Numbered from the stretch's first letter, positions 16,404 through 25,275 are shown. The stretch is 64,000 nt of DNA from Paracoccus denitrificans (GCA_005768755.1 VAFL01000001.1:1-64000); one strand, 5' to 3'. A program made the numbers and translations. The notes: generated by a model from the sequence alone, not told the origin.

Positions 16404-16793
16404 CTAGGCTTCGGTTCGCCCCGTGCCTTCGCGGTCCTGGGGATAGCGGTGAAGCGGGAAGGGCGGCAGCCAGCCTTCACGCCGGATCGTCCAAAGTTCG
16501 TAGGTTGGAATGAATTGGTCGGCATCGTCAAGCGAGCCGAGATTGACCTCGACCTCATCTTCCGTGCGACCGAAGACAGTCGATCCGCAATCCGGGCAAA
16601 AATGGCGCCCCTTATAGCTGCGGCTTTCACCACTGATCGTGACGGCATCTGCGGGAAAGATCGCCGATGCGTGGAACAGCGCGCCGTGATGCTTGCGGCA
16701 ATCAAGGCAATGGCACAGCCCGACACGGTAAGGGCGTCCACTGGCCACCAGTCGGATATTCCCGCACAAACAACCGCCTGTCACCTGATCCAT
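16404..16793 (-). CDS. GFA/CENP-V family zinc protein
   Basis: This 129-aa protein has the zinc-binding pattern of the glutathione-dependent formaldehyde-activating (GFA) family: GGCLCGNIRL with C-x-C near residues 7-9, CHCLDCRK near residue 30, and CPDCGS near residue 67. GFA proteins bind two zinc ions, and some condense formaldehyde with glutathione; most members have no tested role. ATG 16793 removes an unconserved N-terminal extension. It is monocistronic and convergent with the phosphate transporter. Confidence 0.87.
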   Translation of the reverse strand: MDQVTGGCLCGNIRLVASGRPYRVGLCHCLDCRKHHGALFHASAIFPADAVTISGESRSYKGRHFCPDCGSTVFGRTEDEVEVNLGSLDDADQFIPTYELWTIRREGWLPPFPLHRYPQDREGTGRTEA

Positions 16794-16857
16794 GAGATGT
16801 CTCCTGACCGTGGGGCAGGCCAGCGATCTGCTTGGCCTTTTGTCCACATGGCGCATA

Positions 16858-16885
16858 AACGAAGGGGGCCGCAAGCGGGCCCCCT
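16858..16885 (-). terminator. Rho-independent terminator
   Basis: A GC-rich hairpin (GGGGGCC and GGCCCCC around CGCTTGC on the minus strand) is followed by a T-containing tail. It ends the glyoxalase-related gene. Confidence 0.65.
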
Positions 16886-16903
16886 TGTCTTATCTGCAGT
16901 TGT

Positions 16904-17326
16904 TCAGGCCGCTTCAAGCACCAGATGCGGTTGCCCGTCCGAGGTGCGGCTGATGCTGCGCCCCGATCCGTTGACGGTGGCGTTGATGCGCTTGCGCGGC
17001 ACCTCCATCAGTGCCGATTGCGACACGTTCACCGGCTTGTCGAAGGCGATGGTCAGCGCGTGATGGTGCGGCCCGCGCTCGCTGGCGGCAACCACCCGGC
17101 CGGTGAAGGCCTGGCCAAGATAGCGGCCTTTGACCGCGCCGCCGAATTGCCAAAGCGGCGCATCGCCAGCGGCAGCATGGGCGGTGTTCCAGTCACGCGC
17201 GCCGTGGCTTTGCGCGATCAGTTCCAGTGCCTGCGAGTGGGTTACGGGGTTGCCGGCGCGGCTCAGCGCGGCACGCAGATTTTTCGCCTGCGATTTCAAA
17301 GTCGTCACGTCATGGGTCATAGCCAT
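16904..17326 (-). CDS. Glyoxalase-related domain protein
   Basis: This 140-aa protein has an N-terminal helical region (LKSQAKNLRAALSRAG then HSQALELIAQSHGARDWNTAHA). That region is typical of small proteins annotated as the glyoxalase-related family, usually fused to or standing beside a glyoxalase/bleomycin-resistance fold. The C-terminal half has beta-rich character with TGRVVAASERGPHH. The function is unknown. The start could be ATG 17326 or the next Met two codons in. It is a single gene with its own terminator. Confidence 0.65.
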   Translation of the reverse strand: MAMTHDVTTLKSQAKNLRAALSRAGNPVTHSQALELIAQSHGARDWNTAHAAAGDAPLWQFGGAVKGRYLGQAFTGRVVAASERGPHHHALTIAFDKPVNVSQSALMEVPRKRINATVNGSGRSISRTSDGQPHLVLEAA

Positions 17327-17628
17327 GGTTTCAGTCCTTCAAGCAATGATGCCTAAAATGGGCGGTGCTCACATTGCCGCCATCGGGCATATTGCCGAAA
17401 GCGGTAGAATTTCAGGACTTCACCATGGGCTGATCGCCTGTGAGCGGCCGGGGCCTGAACCCGTGGGAAGGGATATGGGGCGCGTGGTGGGCGTGGTCAA
17501 GGGTCGGATACGCTGCGCCTGTGGGCAGGTTGTGCAATCCCGATATGCAGAAAGCGGGTAGGCCGGCGGCTTGCCCGCCTGGCTGCGCGCACATAGCTTG
17601 AACGATAACGACCACGGAAGGATCTTTC

Positions 17629-18705
17629 ATGACCTCGCTGTTTGCGCCGCTGCAACTGGGCGCGCTTCATCTTCCAAACCGCATTGCCATGGCACCGCTG
17701 ACCCGCAGTCGCGCGGGCGATCAACGCGTGCCGAATGCCTTGATGGCTGAATATTATGCGCAACGCGCCGATGCCGGCCTGATTTTCAGCGAGGCGACCA
17801 GCATCCTGCCGCAGGGCGTCGGCTACGCCGGAACGCCCGGGATATGGAGTGACGAGCAGACTGCGGGCTGGGCGGGGGTCACCCGCGCCGTGCATGAGAA
17901 AGGTGGCCGCATTGTCCTGCAACTGTGGCATGTGGGCCGCATTTCGGACCCGATCTTCCTGAACGGTGAATTGCCGGTCGCCCCCAGCGGGCTGACGCCT
18001 TCCGGAAATGTCAGCCTTGTTCGCCCGAAGCGTCCCTATGTGACCCCGCGTGCGCTGGAAACAGATGAGATACCGGGCATCGTCGAAGCCTATCGTCAGG
18101 CGGCGCTGCGGGCGAAGGAGGCCGGCTTTGACGGGGTCACCGTCCATGCTGCCAACGGCTATCTGATCGAGCAGTTCCTGCGCGACAGCGCCAATCAACG
18201 TGACGACCACTATGGCGGCAGTATCGAGAACCGCGCCCGCTTGCTGACCGAAGCGGTCGATGCCGCGATCTCGGTCTGGGGTGCCGACCGGGTTGGGCTG
18301 CACGTCTCGCCTCGCGGCAATGCGCCCGACATCGCCGACAGCGACCCGAAGGCGCTGTTCACCCATGTCGCGCGCGAAGCAGGCAAGCGCGGTCTGGCCT
18401 TCATCTATGTGCTTGAGCATCTTGGCGAAGACAGCCTTGCGACAGCGATCCGCGAGGCGTTTGGCGGCCCGATCATTCTGAACGAAGGTCTTACCCCTGA
18501 AATCGCCGAAAGGCTGGTCAGCACAGGTCAGGCCGATGCCGTGGCATTCGGTCGCGACTTCATCGCCACGCCGGATCTGGTTGCCCGTATCAAAGAAGGG
18601 CAAAAACTGAACAACGTCGATCCTTCGACATTCTATGTCGGCGGCGCGAAGGGTTATACGGATTACCCCTTGCTGGGCGCAGCCAGCCCACAACAGGCGC
18701 CATGA
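17629..18705 (+). CDS. Old Yellow Enzyme family alkene reductase (NemA-like)
   Basis: This 358-aa FMN-dependent oxidoreductase reduces activated C=C bonds such as enones or nitro-compounds using NAD(P)H. Visible motifs are MAPLTRSRA near residue 23, LQLWHVGR near residue 100, and the substrate-site His-Asn pair in HAANGYLIEQFL near residue 172. DDHYGGSIENR follows, and AFGRDFIA near the C-terminus lies in the phosphate-binding region of FMN. Full length for the family. It is monocistronic, ending in a shared bidirectional terminator with glnA. Confidence 0.9.
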   Translation: MTSLFAPLQLGALHLPNRIAMAPLTRSRAGDQRVPNALMAEYYAQRADAGLIFSEATSILPQGVGYAGTPGIWSDEQTAGWAGVTRAVHEKGGRIVLQLWHVGRISDPIFLNGELPVAPSGLTPSGNVSLVRPKRPYVTPRALETDEIPGIVEAYRQAALRAKEAGFDGVTVHAANGYLIEQFLRDSANQRDDHYGGSIENRARLLTEAVDAAISVWGADRVGLHVSPRGNAPDIADSDPKALFTHVAREAGKRGLAFIYVLEHLGEDSLATAIREAFGGPIILNEGLTPEIAERLVSTGQADAVAFGRDFIATPDLVARIKEGQKLNNVDPSTFYVGGAKGYTDYPLLGAASPQQAP

Positions 18706-18722
18706 CGATCGCATCAAAGCAG

Positions 18723-18750
18723 AAAGGGCGCCCTTGCGGGGCGCCCTTTC
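18723..18750. terminator. Bidirectional terminator between the OYE gene and glnA
   Basis: Perfect stem AAAGGGCGCCC and GGGCGCCCTTT with a short loop. It carries T-runs on both strands, so it can stop the plus-strand OYE gene and the minus-strand glnB-glnA operon. Confidence 0.85.
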
Positions 18751-18768
18751 GTTTGGCAGGTCAGTCGA

Positions 18769-20175
18769 TCAGCAGCTGTAATACATCTGGTATTCGATCG
18801 GGTGAGGCGTGTGCTCGTAGGCGTAGACCTCTTCCCATTTCAGCGCCATGTAGCCTTCCAACTGATCGCGGGTGAAGACATCGCCCTGCAGCAGGAAGTC
18901 CATGTCCTTCTCCAGCTCTTCCAGCGCTTCGCGCAAGCTGCCGCAGACGGTCGGAATTTCCGCCAGTTCTTCCGGGGGCAGATCGTAAAGATCCTTGTCG
19001 GACGCCGGGCCGGGGTCGATCTTGTTCTTGATCCCGTCCAGACCCGCCATCAGGAGCGCCGCGAAGCACAGATAGGGGTTGGCCGAGGGATCGGGGAAGC
19101 GGGCTTCGACGCGCTTGGCTTTCGGCGATTCCGTCCACGGAATACGCACACAGCCGGAACGGTTACGGGCCGAATAGGCGCGCAGCACCGGGGCCTCGAA
19201 GCCGGGGATCAGACGCTTGTAGCTGTTGGTCGACGGGTTGGTCAGCGCGTTCAGCGCCTTGGCGTGCTTCAGAACGCCACCGATGAACCACAGCGCTTCC
19301 TGCGACAGATCTGCATATTTGTCGCCGGCAAACAGCGGCTTGCCGTCCTTCCAGATCGACATGTTGACATGCATGCCACTGCCGTTATCGCCCTTCATCG
19401 GCTTCGGCATGAAGGTCGCGGTCTTGCCGTAAGCGTCGGCGACGTTGTGGATCACATATTTGTATTTCTGGATGTTGTCGGCCTGTTCGGTCAGCCCGCC
19501 GAAGATCATGCCAAGCTCATGCTGGGCGGTCGCAACTTCGTGGTGGTGCTTGTCGACCTTGATGCCCATGCGCTTCATCGTGGACAGCATCTCGCCGCGG
19601 ATGTCTTGCGCGGCGTCAATCGGGTTCACCGGGAAATAGCCGCCCTTGTGGCCGGCGCGGTGGCCCAGGTTGCCGTCTTCGTATTGCGCGTCGGTGTTCC
19701 AGGCCGCATCCACAGAATCGATCTGGTAGCCGACCTTTTGCGGCGTTACCGAATAGCGAACATCGTCGAACAGGAAGAATTCGGCCTCGGGACCCCAGAA
19801 GGAGGCATCGCCGATCCCGGTCGATTTCAGGTAGGCCTCTGCCTTGACCGCGGTGCCGCGCGGGTCGCGCGAATAGGCTTCGCCGGTGTCGGGCTCGGCC
19901 ACGTTACAATGAACGCACAGCGTTTTTTCGGCGTAGAACGGGTCGATATAGACCGAAGCCGGATCGGGCATCAGTTTCATGTCGGACTGATCGATCGACT
20001 TCCAGCCGGCGATCGAGCTGCCGTCGAACATGAAGCCTTCTTCGAAGAAATCTTCGTCGACGAGATCTGCGACAAGCGTCACATGCTGCAATTTGCCCTT
20101 GGGGTCCGTGAAGCGGATGTCGACATATTCGACCCCTTCTTCTTTCATCAGTTCAAGGACGTCTTTGACTTTCAT
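18769..20175 (-). CDS. glnA: Glutamine synthetase type I
   Basis: This 468-aa enzyme makes glutamine from glutamate, ammonia and ATP. It has the N-terminal beta-grasp (MKVKDVLELMKEEGVEYVDIRFTD), the HHHEVATAQHE-type metal and ammonia region, and KPMKGDNGSGMHVNMS for glutamate and ATP. The C-terminal tail is consistent with the adenylylation-regulated class (LYDLPPEE with the tyrosine). ATG 20175 gives the standard length. It lies 88 bp downstream of glnB and is probably cotranscribed with it, as in many alphaproteobacteria. Confidence 0.96.
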   Translation of the reverse strand: MKVKDVLELMKEEGVEYVDIRFTDPKGKLQHVTLVADLVDEDFFEEGFMFDGSSIAGWKSIDQSDMKLMPDPASVYIDPFYAEKTLCVHCNVAEPDTGEAYSRDPRGTAVKAEAYLKSTGIGDASFWGPEAEFFLFDDVRYSVTPQKVGYQIDSVDAAWNTDAQYEDGNLGHRAGHKGGYFPVNPIDAAQDIRGEMLSTMKRMGIKVDKHHHEVATAQHELGMIFGGLTEQADNIQKYKYVIHNVADAYGKTATFMPKPMKGDNGSGMHVNMSIWKDGKPLFAGDKYADLSQEALWFIGGVLKHAKALNALTNPSTNSYKRLIPGFEAPVLRAYSARNRSGCVRIPWTESPKAKRVEARFPDPSANPYLCFAALLMAGLDGIKNKIDPGPASDKDLYDLPPEELAEIPTVCGSLREALEELEKDMDFLLQGDVFTRDQLEGYMALKWEEVYAYEHTPHPIEYQMYYSC

Positions 20176-20263
20176 TGGGCCTTTTCCTTCTTCGTGGAGG
20201 AACCGGCCGCAGCCGGTCCCAGGCAAAACTGTGTGTAAATGGTCGGCCGGTCCGGCGCGTGGA

Positions 20264-20602
20264 TCAAACTGCGTCGTCGCCGGTTTCGCCGGTGCGGATG
20301 CGAATCGCCTGATCGACAGACGAGACGAAAATCTTTCCGTCGCCGATCTTCTCGGTCCGGGCAGCGGAAACGATGGCCTCGACTGCGGCATCGATCTGGT
20401 CGTCCGGCAGGACCATCTCGATTTTGATCTTGGGCAGGAAATCGACGACGTATTCCGCGCCGCGATACAATTCCGTATGTCCTTTCTGGCGACCGAACCC
20501 TTTGACCTCGGTGACGGTAAGGCCCTGAACGCCGACTTCCTGTAGGGCTTCTTTCACATCATCCAGTTTAAAGGGCTTGATGATCGCTTCGACCTTCTTC
20601 AT
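20264..20602 (-). CDS. glnB: Nitrogen regulatory protein PII
   Basis: This 112-aa signalling protein senses 2-oxoglutarate and ATP/ADP and controls GlnA adenylylation and NtrB. The T-loop carries the uridylylated tyrosine Y51 (GAEYVVDF), and the C-terminal signature KIGDGKIFVSSVDQAIRIRTGE is intact. The T-loop and location beside glnA favour GlnB over GlnK, as no amtB is adjacent. Confidence 0.95.
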   Translation of the reverse strand: MKKVEAIIKPFKLDDVKEALQEVGVQGLTVTEVKGFGRQKGHTELYRGAEYVVDFLPKIKIEMVLPDDQIDAAVEAIVSAARTEKIGDGKIFVSSVDQAIRIRTGETGDDAV

Positions 20603-20751
20603 CGCGGTGATCCTTCCTGCGCTTGTCTGTGCCCTGCTTGCCGGGTTTGTGCCCTATCGTCCACGAGGTCAGCATAAAATGCGGGCGTTTGTCACTCAGT
20701 TAGCTGAACGATTGCGTAAATATTAATCAAACTGATCGAATATTGATCATT

Positions 20752-21153
20752 CTACCACTGTGCGAGCTTGCGATCCACCGTCAGCAGGCCCTGGCGCCAA
20801 CCCGGCACGGGATAGGCATCCGGCCAGTATTCGGTCTGACGCAGGATCAGATTCTGTCCGGTTTCGTGAAAGGTGATGGCATGAATTGCCACTTCGAGTG
20901 GCTCGTTTGATATGCGGATGTCAGTGACAACCCGGTCACCGTCGACCAGAAGCGAGACTTCTTCGAACTGCCATTCGCCGCCACCGGGGAAGGCGTCATT
21001 TACTTCGGCATATTTGGCAGGACCATGAATGACTTCGCCGGTCTGGGGCCAGAGACAGATGAAATCCGGCGATAGCCAGTCGTGGGCTGCCTTCTTGAAG
21101 TCGTTGCTTCGCATCGCGTCCCAGAAGCCGCGCACAATATCCTTGCTGGTCAT
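20752..21153 (-). CDS. NTF2-like / SnoaL-like protein
   Basis: This 133-aa protein has the cone-shaped NTF2 fold signature: FWDAMRSNDF, WLSPDFICLWPQTGE, GPAKYAEVNDAFP and a final strand with ILRQTEYWPDAY. Such proteins range from isomerases and hydrolases to ligand-binding proteins of unknown role, so no function is assigned. It lies between tig's terminator and glnB on the minus strand and has its own upstream region. Confidence 0.75.
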   Translation of the reverse strand: MTSKDIVRGFWDAMRSNDFKKAAHDWLSPDFICLWPQTGEVIHGPAKYAEVNDAFPGGGEWQFEEVSLLVDGDRVVTDIRISNEPLEVAIHAITFHETGQNLILRQTEYWPDAYPVPGWRQGLLTVDRKLAQW

Positions 21154-21168
21154 AGAATTCCGTCACAC

Positions 21169-21200
21169 AAAAAAGCCGCGGCCCAACGGTCGCGGCTTTC
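21169..21200 (-). terminator. Rho-independent terminator of tig
   Basis: Minus-strand stem AAGCCGCG and CGCGGCTT around a short loop, followed by six T. It lies just after the tig stop, before the NTF2-like gene. Confidence 0.8.
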
Positions 21201-21221
21201 CTGATAAATTTCAAGGCGTAA

Positions 21222-22556
21222 TCAGAGTTCGTCCAGGGCCTCGACAGCCTTTTCCAGATCTTCCTTGCTGACAGACTTGTCTTCGACCTTCGCCTGCTCG
21301 GCGATGTGATCAACGACCTTGTCTTCGAAGATCGGCGCGCGCAACTGCTGCTGCGCCTGCGGATTCTGCTGGATGAATTCGAAGAACTGACGCTCCTGGC
21401 CGGGGAACTGACGCGCCTGCATCATGACGGCCTGCGTGAATTCCTGGTCCGAAACATTCACCTCGGCCTTCTGACCGATTTCAGCCAGCAGCAGGCCCAG
21501 GCGAACGCGACGCTCGGCCAGTTTCTTGTGTTCTTCCGTCGGCTCAATCGCACCGTGGTTGTGGCCGTGATCCTCCGGGTGCTCCTCGTGATAGAGCTGG
21601 TGGGCAATCTGGCCGGCCTCGGCTTCGACAAGCGTTTCCGGCAGATCGAATTTCACCTGATCGTCCAACTGGTCCAGCAGCGCACGCTTCATGACCGCGC
21701 GGCTGGCACCCTTATATTCGGACTCCAGACGCTCGGCGATCTGTTCCTTCAGCTTGTCCAGCGATTCGGCGCCGAAACGCTTGGCCAGTTCGTCGTCCAG
21801 CTTGGCGTCGACGGGCTTCTTGACCGCCTTGACGGTCGTCGCAAAGACGGCGTCCTTGCCGGCCAGTGCCGCATGGCCGTAATCGGCCGGGAACTGCACC
21901 TTCACCTCGACCTCGTCGCCGGCCTTGGCACCGGTCAGCTGATCCTCGAATCCCGGGATGAAGCTGCCCGATCCCAATACCAGCGGGTAATCCTCGGCCG
22001 CGCCGCCTTCGAATGGCTCGCCATCGACCGAACCCTTGAAGTCGATCACGATCTGATCGTCCTTCGCAGCCTTCGAGCCCTTCTTCTTGTCCTCATAGGA
22101 CTTTGCGTTCTTGGCCAGGCTGTCCAATGCTTCGGTCACGGCGGCATCTTCGGCCTTCACCGTCAGGCGCTCCAGCTTAAGCTTGGACAGGTCGACTTCC
22201 GGGATTTCGGGCAGGATTTCGTAAGAGACGTTGACGACGACATCATCGCCCTCTTTCCAGGTCTCGCCATCCTGCATTTCGATCTTGGGCTGAACGGCCG
22301 GACGATCACCCGACTTTTCCAGGTGGTCACGCAGCGCGCCATCGATGGAATCCTGCATGGCGTCGCCCAGAACGCGCGGGCCGAACTGCTTCTTCAGCAT
22401 CGCCATCGGGACTTTGCCCTTGCGGAAGCCCTTCATTTCGACTTCCGGCTGCGCTTCTTTCAGCTTCTGATCGACCATCGCGGCCAGATCGGCGGCGGGA
22501 AGGGTCATCGTGTAGCCGCGCTTGAGGCCTTCGTTCTGGGTCTCTGTGACCTGCAT
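21222..22556 (-). CDS. tig: Trigger factor, ribosome-associated chaperone
   Basis: This 444-aa protein has the ribosome-binding N-domain with the signature GFRKGKVP (residues 43-50). The FKBP-type prolyl isomerase domain is about 160-245 (VIDFKGSVDGEPFEGG, FIPGFEDQL), and the long helical C-domain follows. A His-rich loop, HEEHPEDHGHNHG near residue 320, is unusual. The start codon lies only 21 nt after the CCA end of tRNA-Leu. The two are probably cotranscribed and tRNA processing would release the tig mRNA. Confidence 0.95.
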   Translation of the reverse strand: MQVTETQNEGLKRGYTMTLPAADLAAMVDQKLKEAQPEVEMKGFRKGKVPMAMLKKQFGPRVLGDAMQDSIDGALRDHLEKSGDRPAVQPKIEMQDGETWKEGDDVVVNVSYEILPEIPEVDLSKLKLERLTVKAEDAAVTEALDSLAKNAKSYEDKKKGSKAAKDDQIVIDFKGSVDGEPFEGGAAEDYPLVLGSGSFIPGFEDQLTGAKAGDEVEVKVQFPADYGHAALAGKDAVFATTVKAVKKPVDAKLDDELAKRFGAESLDKLKEQIAERLESEYKGASRAVMKRALLDQLDDQVKFDLPETLVEAEAGQIAHQLYHEEHPEDHGHNHGAIEPTEEHKKLAERRVRLGLLLAEIGQKAEVNVSDQEFTQAVMMQARQFPGQERQFFEFIQQNPQAQQQLRAPIFEDKVVDHIAEQAKVEDKSVSKEDLEKAVEALDEL

Positions 22557-22577
22557 GTCCTATCCTTCAATTCGTCA

Positions 22578-22662
22578 TGGTGCGGGTGGAGGGACTTGAA
22601 CCCCCACGCCTTGCGGCGCCAGAACCTAAATCTGGTGCGTCTACCAATTTCGCCACACCCGC
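22578..22662 (-). tRNA. tRNA-Leu, anticodon TAG
   Basis: Minus-strand tRNA of 85 nt including an encoded CCA. The acceptor GCGGGTG pairs with CACCCGC; the anticodon arm CCAGATTTAGGTTCTGG gives anticodon TAG (decoding CUA). It has a long variable arm as class II tRNAs do, and a T-loop of GTTCAAGTC. It lies directly upstream of tig on the same strand. Confidence 0.95.
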
Positions 22663-22744
22663 AATGTCCAGCAGCGGACCTGAATGTCCGCCACGAAAAT
22701 CCGCGCCGTTCTAGCAAAGCAGCGACCGGGGTGCGAGGGGAAAA

Positions 22745-23551
22745 TCAAACCGAACCGCGCAGGATTGCCGGTATCTCCGCTGGCAGGTCGTCCGCTATCA
22801 TCCCGGGTCCGAAACGGCGACCGGCTTCGGCGTGGATATGGGCCGCCATCGCTGCCGCATCAAGGGGCTGGAAGCCGCGGGCCAGCAGTCCGGTGATGAT
22901 GCCCGCAAGCACATCGCCCGATCCGGCGGTCGCAAGCCAGGGCACATCCAACGCGTAATTCAGCGCTGATTCGCCTGACGGCGTCGCCATGACGGTGACC
23001 GGACCTTTAAGCAGGACCGTCGCGCCAAGTCGCGCCGCCGCTTCGCGCACGACCGCATGGCGGGTGTCGACGTCATCCGACAATTGCGCTGCGAGTTCCG
23101 GCAGAAGCCGCGCGAACTCGCCCTGATGTGGCGTAAGCAGAACCTGCGACTGCATTGGCTGTCGGGCGGACTGTCGGGCAAGGGCAGTGATTCCATCTGC
23201 ATCCACCACAATCGGCAATCCGCTGGACAAGGCGGCAGGCAGCAGCGATGCGGCGCGGTCGACCCCGCACCCGGGACCGATCAGAAGGGCGCTGACGCGG
23301 CGTCTGGAAATCAGTGATGGCAACGCACCTGCCTGATCCAGCGGCAGGCGCATCAGTGCATCGGGTGGGCCACAATGTTCGGACATCGCCGCCGCGGGCG
23401 GTGCCAGCGTCACCAGCCCTGCGCCGATCCGAAGGGCGGCGCGCGCCGCAAGGCGTGCCGCGCCACCTGCACCCGGCCCGCCCGCGATGATCAGTGCATG
23501 GCCGTAATCGTATTTATGTCCCTGTTTCTTCTGCAGGGCAGAGAGGTCCAT
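22745..23551 (-). CDS. nnrD: ADP-dependent NAD(P)H-hydrate dehydratase
   Basis: This 268-aa protein repairs damaged, hydrated NAD(P)H. Motifs of the ribokinase-like family are LLIGPGCG near residue 90, LTPHQGEFARL near residue 140, and the ATP/ADP site WLATAGSGDVLAGI near residue 205. It carries only the dehydratase domain; the epimerase half NnrE, fused in E. coli YjeF, is absent. It is the last gene after the 227-aa protein and the BrkB gene, spaced by two and three bases. Confidence 0.9.
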   Translation of the reverse strand: MDLSALQKKQGHKYDYGHALIIAGGPGAGGAARLAARAALRIGAGLVTLAPPAAAMSEHCGPPDALMRLPLDQAGALPSLISRRRVSALLIGPGCGVDRAASLLPAALSSGLPIVVDADGITALARQSARQPMQSQVLLTPHQGEFARLLPELAAQLSDDVDTRHAVVREAAARLGATVLLKGPVTVMATPSGESALNYALDVPWLATAGSGDVLAGIITGLLARGFQPLDAAAMAAHIHAEAGRRFGPGMIADDLPAEIPAILRGSV

Positions 23552-23554
23552 CGC

Positions 23555-24589
23555 TTAGCCGGCATCCGTGGGCTGACCGTTCAACGCGCGGACATGCGCC
23601 TCGGCGACAGAGTTCAGTTCGGCCCCCAGCAGGATGACAATTGCGGAAATCCACAGCCACATCATCAGCACGACCACCGCCCCGAGCGTGCCGTAAGTTT
23701 CATTGTAATTGGCAAAATTCGACGCATAAAACGAAAACAGCGCCGAGGTGCCAACCAGTCCAATTGCGGCCAGCAAGGCGCCGGGCGACAGCCAGCGGAA
23801 ATCCGGATCGCGCCTGCTTGGCCCCCAGCGATACAGCAGGCTGATCGCCAGCAGCAGAACCGCGAACATGATGGGCCAGCGGATCATCGAAAAGAAATCG
23901 CGCGTCTCTTCGGGCAGCGGCAGCCAGTCCAGCACGGCAGGCAGCACGGCAATCGCCCCGATCAAGGCGCAAAGCAGAACCACAGCCCCCAGCGTCATCC
24001 CAAGCGAGACGATGTTCAGCTTGACGAAACCCCGCGATTCATCCTGCAGCGAGGCCACATTCAAAGCGTCCATCAACGCCTTCATTCCGCCATTCGCGGA
24101 CCAAAGCGTCGCCATCAGGCCCAGTATACCTGCAAATGACAGTGCCGTTCCCGGTGAGTTCACGATCGCCTCGACCTGACCGCGAATGATATCCAGTGCC
24201 GAAGGCGGCACGAACTCGGCCATATTGTCCAGCTGTTCGGTAATGACGGCCGGATCGGCAACCAGACCGAAAATCGAAACGAGTGCCGTGATTGCCGGAA
24301 AAAGGGCCAGCAGTCCGAAGAAGGTGACACCACCCGCGACGGCCGTTGCCCGGTCCTTGCTGAATTCTTTCGCGGTCCCTTTCAGGACCGACCACCAGTC
24401 AGCGGGCCGCAATCCCCAGGGCGAGGCCGGCGGGTTGTCGCGGGGCGCGGGCAGCGCATCCTTGCCAGTCTGCGAGGTGGTGACATTCGCGGAGGCGTCT
24501 TCGCTGTCCCGACGATGCGATTTGATCGCACCTTCGGGCAGCGGGCCGAACAGCGCATCGCCGACAGTGAATTCCGGTTTGCGCATCAT
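23555..24589 (-). CDS. YihY/BrkB-family inner-membrane protein
   Basis: This 344-aa protein has a soluble N-terminal part of about 65 residues, then about six membrane helices (from residue 85). Family motifs include GGVTFFGLLALFPAITALVS and the late segment YNETYGTLGAVVVLMMWLWIS. YihY/BrkB proteins are widespread, have been misnamed ribonuclease BN, and have no agreed function; lipid or solute transport has been proposed. It sits between an unknown one-helix membrane protein and nnrD with almost no spacing. Confidence 0.87.
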   Translation of the reverse strand: MMRKPEFTVGDALFGPLPEGAIKSHRRDSEDASANVTTSQTGKDALPAPRDNPPASPWGLRPADWWSVLKGTAKEFSKDRATAVAGGVTFFGLLALFPAITALVSIFGLVADPAVITEQLDNMAEFVPPSALDIIRGQVEAIVNSPGTALSFAGILGLMATLWSANGGMKALMDALNVASLQDESRGFVKLNIVSLGMTLGAVVLLCALIGAIAVLPAVLDWLPLPEETRDFFSMIRWPIMFAVLLLAISLLYRWGPSRRDPDFRWLSPGALLAAIGLVGTSALFSFYASNFANYNETYGTLGAVVVLMMWLWISAIVILLGAELNSVAEAHVRALNGQPTDAG

Positions 24590-24591
24590 GA

Positions 24592-25275
24592 TCAGAGGGT
24601 GTGTGACCGACGGTCGCCATCCTGCTGACGCAGATCGTCCTGGTGTTCAGTGTGCCGGGATGCCTTGTCAGTGGCGTCAGCCGACGCGGCCGCCCCGTCA
24701 TCATTCATCCCCAGAAACTCCTTCACGCGCGCAGCGGCATCGTTGAATTCGCGCATGACATCGTCGCTATGGGCAGACACGGTCCGAAACCCTTCCAGCG
24801 CGGTTGTCGCGGCTGCAACCAGCGCGGTGATATTGCGCGCGACGGTGCCGACATTATCGGCAAAGCTGACAGAGGAATTGGACGACTGTTGCGGTGGCCG
24901 GCGACGCTGCTTGCGCCGGCGCATGGCGGCCGCACGCAACTCTTCGGCGCGATCGTCATAGTCCACGAAATCAGCATTGGCGCGCGAACGCATGGCGCGG
25001 CGTGCATCGGCATCAAGTGCCGCGTAGCCAGGTGCAAGGCGCCGGCGCGGTCCCTGCATCGGGCGGCGTTTCGGTTCGTCATCGTCGCTGACGGCACTGT
25101 AGGCAGCGCGGGCAGCCAGTGCCCCGACGGTCAGCGCAAGGCCGACGCCACCAAGCATGAGTATTGGCGAAACACCGTGTTTCGCAGGCGTGTCGTCTGT
25201 CGGTTTGTGCCCGTAAGGCACCGGCCGAGGGCCGTGAGGTGTGTCAGTGGTCACATCGGCGAAGCGTGACATCAT
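24592..25275 (-). CDS. Hypothetical single-pass membrane protein
   Basis: No family was recognised for this 227-aa protein. It has a soluble N-terminus, one membrane helix at about residues 36-58 (PILMLGGVGLALTVGALAARAAY), and an Arg-rich region (RRRKQRRRPPQQ near residue 120). A helical C-terminal part (FADNVGTVARNITALVAAATTALEGFR) follows, before a charged tail. The gene abuts the BrkB gene with two bases between, so they are probably co-expressed. The start may be either Met at residue 1 or 2; GGAC lies just upstream. Confidence 0.75.
   Translation of the reverse strand: MMSRFADVTTDTPHGPRPVPYGHKPTDDTPAKHGVSPILMLGGVGLALTVGALAARAAYSAVSDDDEPKRRPMQGPRRRLAPGYAALDADARRAMRSRANADFVDYDDRAEELRAAAMRRRKQRRRPPQQSSNSSVSFADNVGTVARNITALVAAATTALEGFRTVSAHSDDVMREFNDAAARVKEFLGMNDDGAAASADATDKASRHTEHQDDLRQQDGDRRSHTL

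Noticed and set aside
18802..20238. A long frame antisense to glnA
   Set aside because: Shadow of a highly conserved gene with strong codon bias.
20603..20700. A possible sigma-54 promoter before glnB (GG, ten bases, GC)
   Set aside because: Only the outer dinucleotides match; the -12 element is CGGC rather than TTGC.
21306..22958. A 550-codon frame antisense to tig and tRNA-Leu
   Set aside because: It crosses a tRNA and opposes a well-supported gene; no start region or motifs.
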